From JAICLL01 sp035252155 (GTDB lineage: Bacteria > Planctomycetota > Planctomycetia > Pirellulales > JAICIG01), in NCBI GenBank assembly GCA_035252155.1, contig DATFDL010000512.1:1-5441 (forward strand): 5,441 nt of DNA, read 5' to 3'. The number at the start of each line of letters is the position of its first letter. Position 1 is the first letter of the stretch. The notes beneath the pieces are model-generated. The model was not told the DNA's origin, did not search any database, and saw only the letters and a list, made by a program, of their open reading frames with translations. This document shows, in pieces, positions 4,962-5,441 of this stretch. The position numbers and the translations under genes were made by a program.

Positions 4962-5441
4962 TTAACTCGCAAAGCGGGCCTCAACGGCCAGCCATTCGTA
5001 GGCCGAAAGATCGAACGCCACGCGGTCTTCGTCGATCGTGAGCTCCATCAACGATTGGCTTTGCAGGTCGATCTGCCGCGCGGCCGCTAAGCGCTTGAAG
5101 GCGCGGAGATGGGCACGGCCGGCGCGGCCCTCGGTCTCGCAGAGGCGCACGCGGAAGCCGACGGCCCGGCCGTTCTCGAAGAGCGTTTCCCAGTGGGTGG
5201 CCAGCACGTTTTTGACATCGAGATGCAAGAGCCAGCCCGACGCGGCCGAACGCGGCGCCGCGACACCGGGCACCACCGCGGGCGCGTCGAGCAGGGCCAA
5301 GGCGTCGGCCGCCGGATGGGCCAGCCCCGCGCCGATGCCCAGCCGAAAACTTCGGCGGCGCTCGCCGCGCACGACGAGCAGCGTATCGAGCATCCGCTGG
5401 CCGACGCGGCGGTGATACGCCAGGCCGCCAGACAAAACGGT
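4962..5441 (-). CDS. GH38 (alpha-mannosidase)-like protein, C-terminal part; N-terminus beyond right edge
   Basis: The frame is open from the right edge to TAA 4964-4962, giving 159 residues with no true start inside the window. They match, as far as I can judge by eye, the C-terminal beta-sandwich end of glycoside hydrolase family 38-like proteins of planctomycetes: SGGLAYHRRVGQRMLDTLLV near the start, then RSFRLGIGAGLAHPAADALA, SGWLLHLDVKNVLATHWE, GFRVRLCETEGRAGRAHLRA, and a closing DLSAYEWLAVEARF. Family members cleave alpha-mannosides using a zinc-dependent site in the N-terminal barrel, which is not present here, so activity cannot be judged. The gene is separated from the toxin-antitoxin operon by about 199 bases including its promoter, so the two are independent units. 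A non-enzymatic or otherwise related carbohydrate-active protein remains possible. Confidence 0.7.
   Translation of the reverse strand, partial: TVLSGGLAYHRRVGQRMLDTLLVVRGERRRSFRLGIGAGLAHPAADALALLDAPAVVPGVAAPRSAASGWLLHLDVKNVLATHWETLFENGRAVGFRVRLCETEGRAGRAHLRAFKRLAAARQIDLQSQSLMELTIDEDRVAFDLSAYEWLAVEARFAS

Overview
The window looks like chromosomal DNA from a planctomycete, most likely of the Pirellulales type. The reasons are a GC-rich base composition, a secreted planctomycete cytochrome (PSCyt1) joined to DUF1549, a divergent ECF-type sigma factor, a GH38-like protein of the planctomycete type, and short hairpin repeats between genes. This placement is an inference from gene content, not from a marker gene. 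Almost all coding capacity is on the minus strand.

Layout, left to right. Bases 1-1645 (minus) hold the first 548 codons of a secreted PSCyt1/DUF1549 protein whose C-terminus lies beyond the left edge. Its leader carries three degenerate stem-loop units (1659-1737). Bases 1738-2294 are a poorly defined AT-richer stretch with strong palindromes, one doubtful small ORF and one plus-strand small gene (2018-2294) that appears split by a single-base frameshift in an A5 run. Bases 2295-2484 hold no gene that I can see. At 2485-2754 (minus) is a small membrane-anchored coiled-coil protein with a clear ribosome binding site, and its stop codon sits in the loop of a perfect 8-bp hairpin. At 2921-3583 (minus) is a sigma-70 family ECF-like factor, with another group of stem-loops upstream (3611-3683). 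Bases 3658-3969 are an open minus-strand stretch with no good start, probably a gene remnant.

At 3944-4762 (minus) is a type II toxin-antitoxin operon of the TacA/TacT (DUF1778/GNAT) class. The antitoxin is intact and has a near-consensus promoter. The GNAT toxin is broken by an apparent one-base deletion in a G run, which removes the end of the acetyl-CoA-binding half and the catalytic tyrosine. Bases 4763-4961 hold the promoter, a palindromic repeat and a T8 run. The window ends in the C-terminal 159 residues of a GH38 (alpha-mannosidase)-like protein (4962-5441, minus).

The genes do not form one obvious pathway. The toxin-antitoxin pair is a self-contained module set between unrelated genes. 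The sigma factor and the membrane coiled-coil protein are consecutive on one strand and could be functionally linked, but nothing in the sequence proves it. Both frameshifts fall in homopolymer runs, so sequencing or assembly error must be excluded before either gene is called a pseudogene. I found no convincing new system. The best leads are the two frameshifted genes and the hairpin-rich leaders of the cytochrome and sigma genes.
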